This document shows, piece after piece, positions 5,002-6,020 of a DNA stretch of 6,020 bases (position 1 is its first letter; each line of letters starts with the position of its first letter). The translations under genes and the position numbers were made by a program. Under the pieces are notes generated by a model. It saw only the letters and a program-made list of their open reading frames with translations. It ran no database searches and was not told the DNA's origin. The stretch is taken from NCBI GenBank assembly GCA_017435185.1, contig JAFSFN010000210.1, positions 1 to 6,020 of the forward strand. Reading direction: 5' to 3'. This stretch comes from Clostridia bacterium. Lineage in GTDB: Bacteria; Bacillota; Clostridia; Christensenellales; CAG-138.

Positions 5002-5859
5002 ATGAAATTTTATATCGTAGATTGTTTTGCAGAGGAGAAATATCAGGGCAATGAATTGCTGGTTGTTATGGCAGACAGACCGGTCAGCGATGAAGAACAG
5101 CAGAAGATCGCGAGGGAAATCAATTTCTCGGAAACGACATTCATTCTGTCGGGTAAGCAGGATAACGGCGGCTATGATGTCAGAATCTGGACACCGAATG
5201 TGGGTGAAGTTCCTTTTGCAGGACATCCCACTCTTGGTACTGCATATATCATCCACAAGGTTTTGGAAAAAGGAAGCAGCACAGAAATAAAACTAAACTT
5301 AAAAGCAGGACAGATCCCCGTCAAAGTAACGGAAGACGGATTGATCATGCGTCAGAACCAGCCGGAGTTCGGAGCAGAAATCGATAGAAACATCATTGCA
5401 GATATTTTCGGGATCGAAGTAGATGATATCCGCGAAGACCTCCCTGTTGAATGGGTTTCTACAGGCCTTGAAGCTGTCATCATCCCGTTAAAACACCGTG
5501 ACACACTGAGAAAGCTCGCCTGTGATAAAGAAAAGTTCAATGCTTATGTGAAGAAACACCCCACATGTTACTGCAATCACCTGTTTTTTGTCGATATGCA
5601 AAACCGCAGCTTTGCAGCAAGATGTCTGATGGAGGATTTCGTAGAGGATCCTGCTACCGGAAGCGCCAATGGAGATCTTGCAGGTTACTTTATGAAGCAC
5701 GATTATTTCAACAGCAAAGATGTGTTTTATACGGTTGTCCAAGGGGAAGATATGGACAGAAAAAGCGTGCTGCATATCCATGCTGTATTGAACGAGGGGG
5801 TTTATACGATTGAAGTTGGAGGAAATGTATATATCGTCGCCTCCGGAGAATGGGAGTAA
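5002..5859 (+). CDS. PhzF family isomerase-like protein
   Basis: The 285-residue protein has the two-lobed PhzF/diaminopimelate-epimerase fold pattern and normal length. Family marks are KFYIVDCFAEEKYQGNELLVV (from 2), NFSETTF (41-47), VPFAGHPTLGTAY (70-82) and EDPATGSANG (215-224). The residues matching the catalytic trio of Pseudomonas PhzF (Glu, His, Asp) are E44, H75 and D216, all present, so it is probably active. PhzF itself isomerises trans-2,3-dihydro-3-hydroxyanthranilate in phenazine synthesis. No phenazine genes are seen here, and most stand-alone bacterial homologues have unknown substrates, so no such role is assigned. The start at 5002 fits the family N-terminus and has GGAG (4988-4991) and AGGA (4994-4997) before it. 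The frame is open back to 4858, but that stretch runs through the terminator. It is cytoplasmic and apparently cotranscribed with the acetyltransferase 5 nt downstream. Confidence 0.9.
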   Translation: MKFYIVDCFAEEKYQGNELLVVMADRPVSDEEQQKIAREINFSETTFILSGKQDNGGYDVRIWTPNVGEVPFAGHPTLGTAYIIHKVLEKGSSTEIKLNLKAGQIPVKVTEDGLIMRQNQPEFGAEIDRNIIADIFGIEVDDIREDLPVEWVSTGLEAVIIPLKHRDTLRKLACDKEKFNAYVKKHPTCYCNHLFFVDMQNRSFAARCLMEDFVEDPATGSANGDLAGYFMKHDYFNSKDVFYTVVQGEDMDRKSVLHIHAVLNEGVYTIEVGGNVYIVASGEWE

Positions 5860-5864
5860 GGAAT

Positions 5865-6020
5865 ATGGAAATCAGACATACAACAGAGAAAGATTTTAAC
5901 AGAATAATGGAAATATATGCTTACGCAAGGCAATATATGGCTGAAACAGGTAATCCGAACCAATGGGGACCGACCAACTGGCCGCCAGAAGACCTGATCC
6001 ATGAAGACATAAAGGCGGGA
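5865..6020 (+). CDS. GNAT family N-acetyltransferase, N-terminal part (cut by window end)
   Basis: Fifty-two codons are visible and the frame is open at the right edge. The opening MEIRHTTEKDFNRIMEIYAYARQ (residues 1-23) is the beta1-alpha1 start of a GNAT fold, followed by a NQWGPTNWPP segment (32-41) found in a clostridial GNAT subgroup. The acetyl-CoA-binding motif lies beyond the window, so activity cannot be judged, nor can the substrate. GGGAG (5852-5856) sits 8 nt before the ATG, inside the last codons of the PhzF-like gene. Only 5 nt separate the two genes, so they are very likely one transcript. Confidence 0.75.
   Translation, partial: MEIRHTTEKDFNRIMEIYAYARQYMAETGNPNQWGPTNWPPEDLIHEDIKAG

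Noticed and set aside
4809..5003. Minus-strand 64-codon frame
   Set aside because: It crosses both hairpins and the PhzF leader, has no ribosome binding site I can see, and resembles no family.
4909..5256. Minus-strand 115-codon frame
   Set aside because: It lies antisense to the well-supported PhzF-like gene and has no recognisable motifs.

Overview
The window looks like chromosome from a low-to-moderate GC anaerobic Firmicute, most likely a gut clostridium (Oscillospiraceae/Lachnospiraceae type). This rests on purine-rich Shine-Dalgarno sites before nearly every gene, very AT-rich intergenic DNA, an oxygen-sensitive 2-enoate-reductase-like flavo-iron-sulfur enzyme, and helveticin-like and PhzF-like proteins common in that group. 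The lineage is inferred from style; there is no rRNA or marker gene.

Layout. (1) Positions 1-599, minus strand: the N-terminal 199 codons of a secreted helveticin J-like protein, cut by the left edge, with a clear Sec signal peptide and a good promoter. (2) Positions 600-835: an AT-rich divergent control region with four inverted repeats. Two overlap the minus-strand promoter. Two related 24-bp palindromic units lie in tandem over the probable plus-strand promoter. (3) Positions 836-4649, plus strand: a compact operon encoding a 689-residue FMN/4Fe-4S/FAD enoate reductase of the old-yellow-enzyme type, then the catalytic and swivel subunits of an aconitase-X-type dehydratase. (4) Positions 4709-4852: the first ~34 codons of an alpha/beta hydrolase, once the operon's probable fourth gene, broken off and running into a short hairpin-rich segment (about 4817-4897) that contains two terminator-like stems and has complementary ends. 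(5) Positions 5002-6020, plus strand: a PhzF-family protein and, 5 nt later, the start of a GNAT acetyltransferase cut by the right edge.

How the genes may work together. AcnX enzymes remove water from a hydroxylated substrate, leaving a C=C (or its tautomer). 2-Enoate-reductase-type flavoenzymes saturate a C=C next to a carbonyl or carboxylate. One of each in a tight operon behind a palindromic operator suggests a two-step reductive dehydroxylation pathway (R-CHOH to R-CH2), perhaps an electron sink for anaerobic growth. The families are well supported; the substrate and the coupling of the two steps are inference. No transporter or regulator gene is visible in the window.
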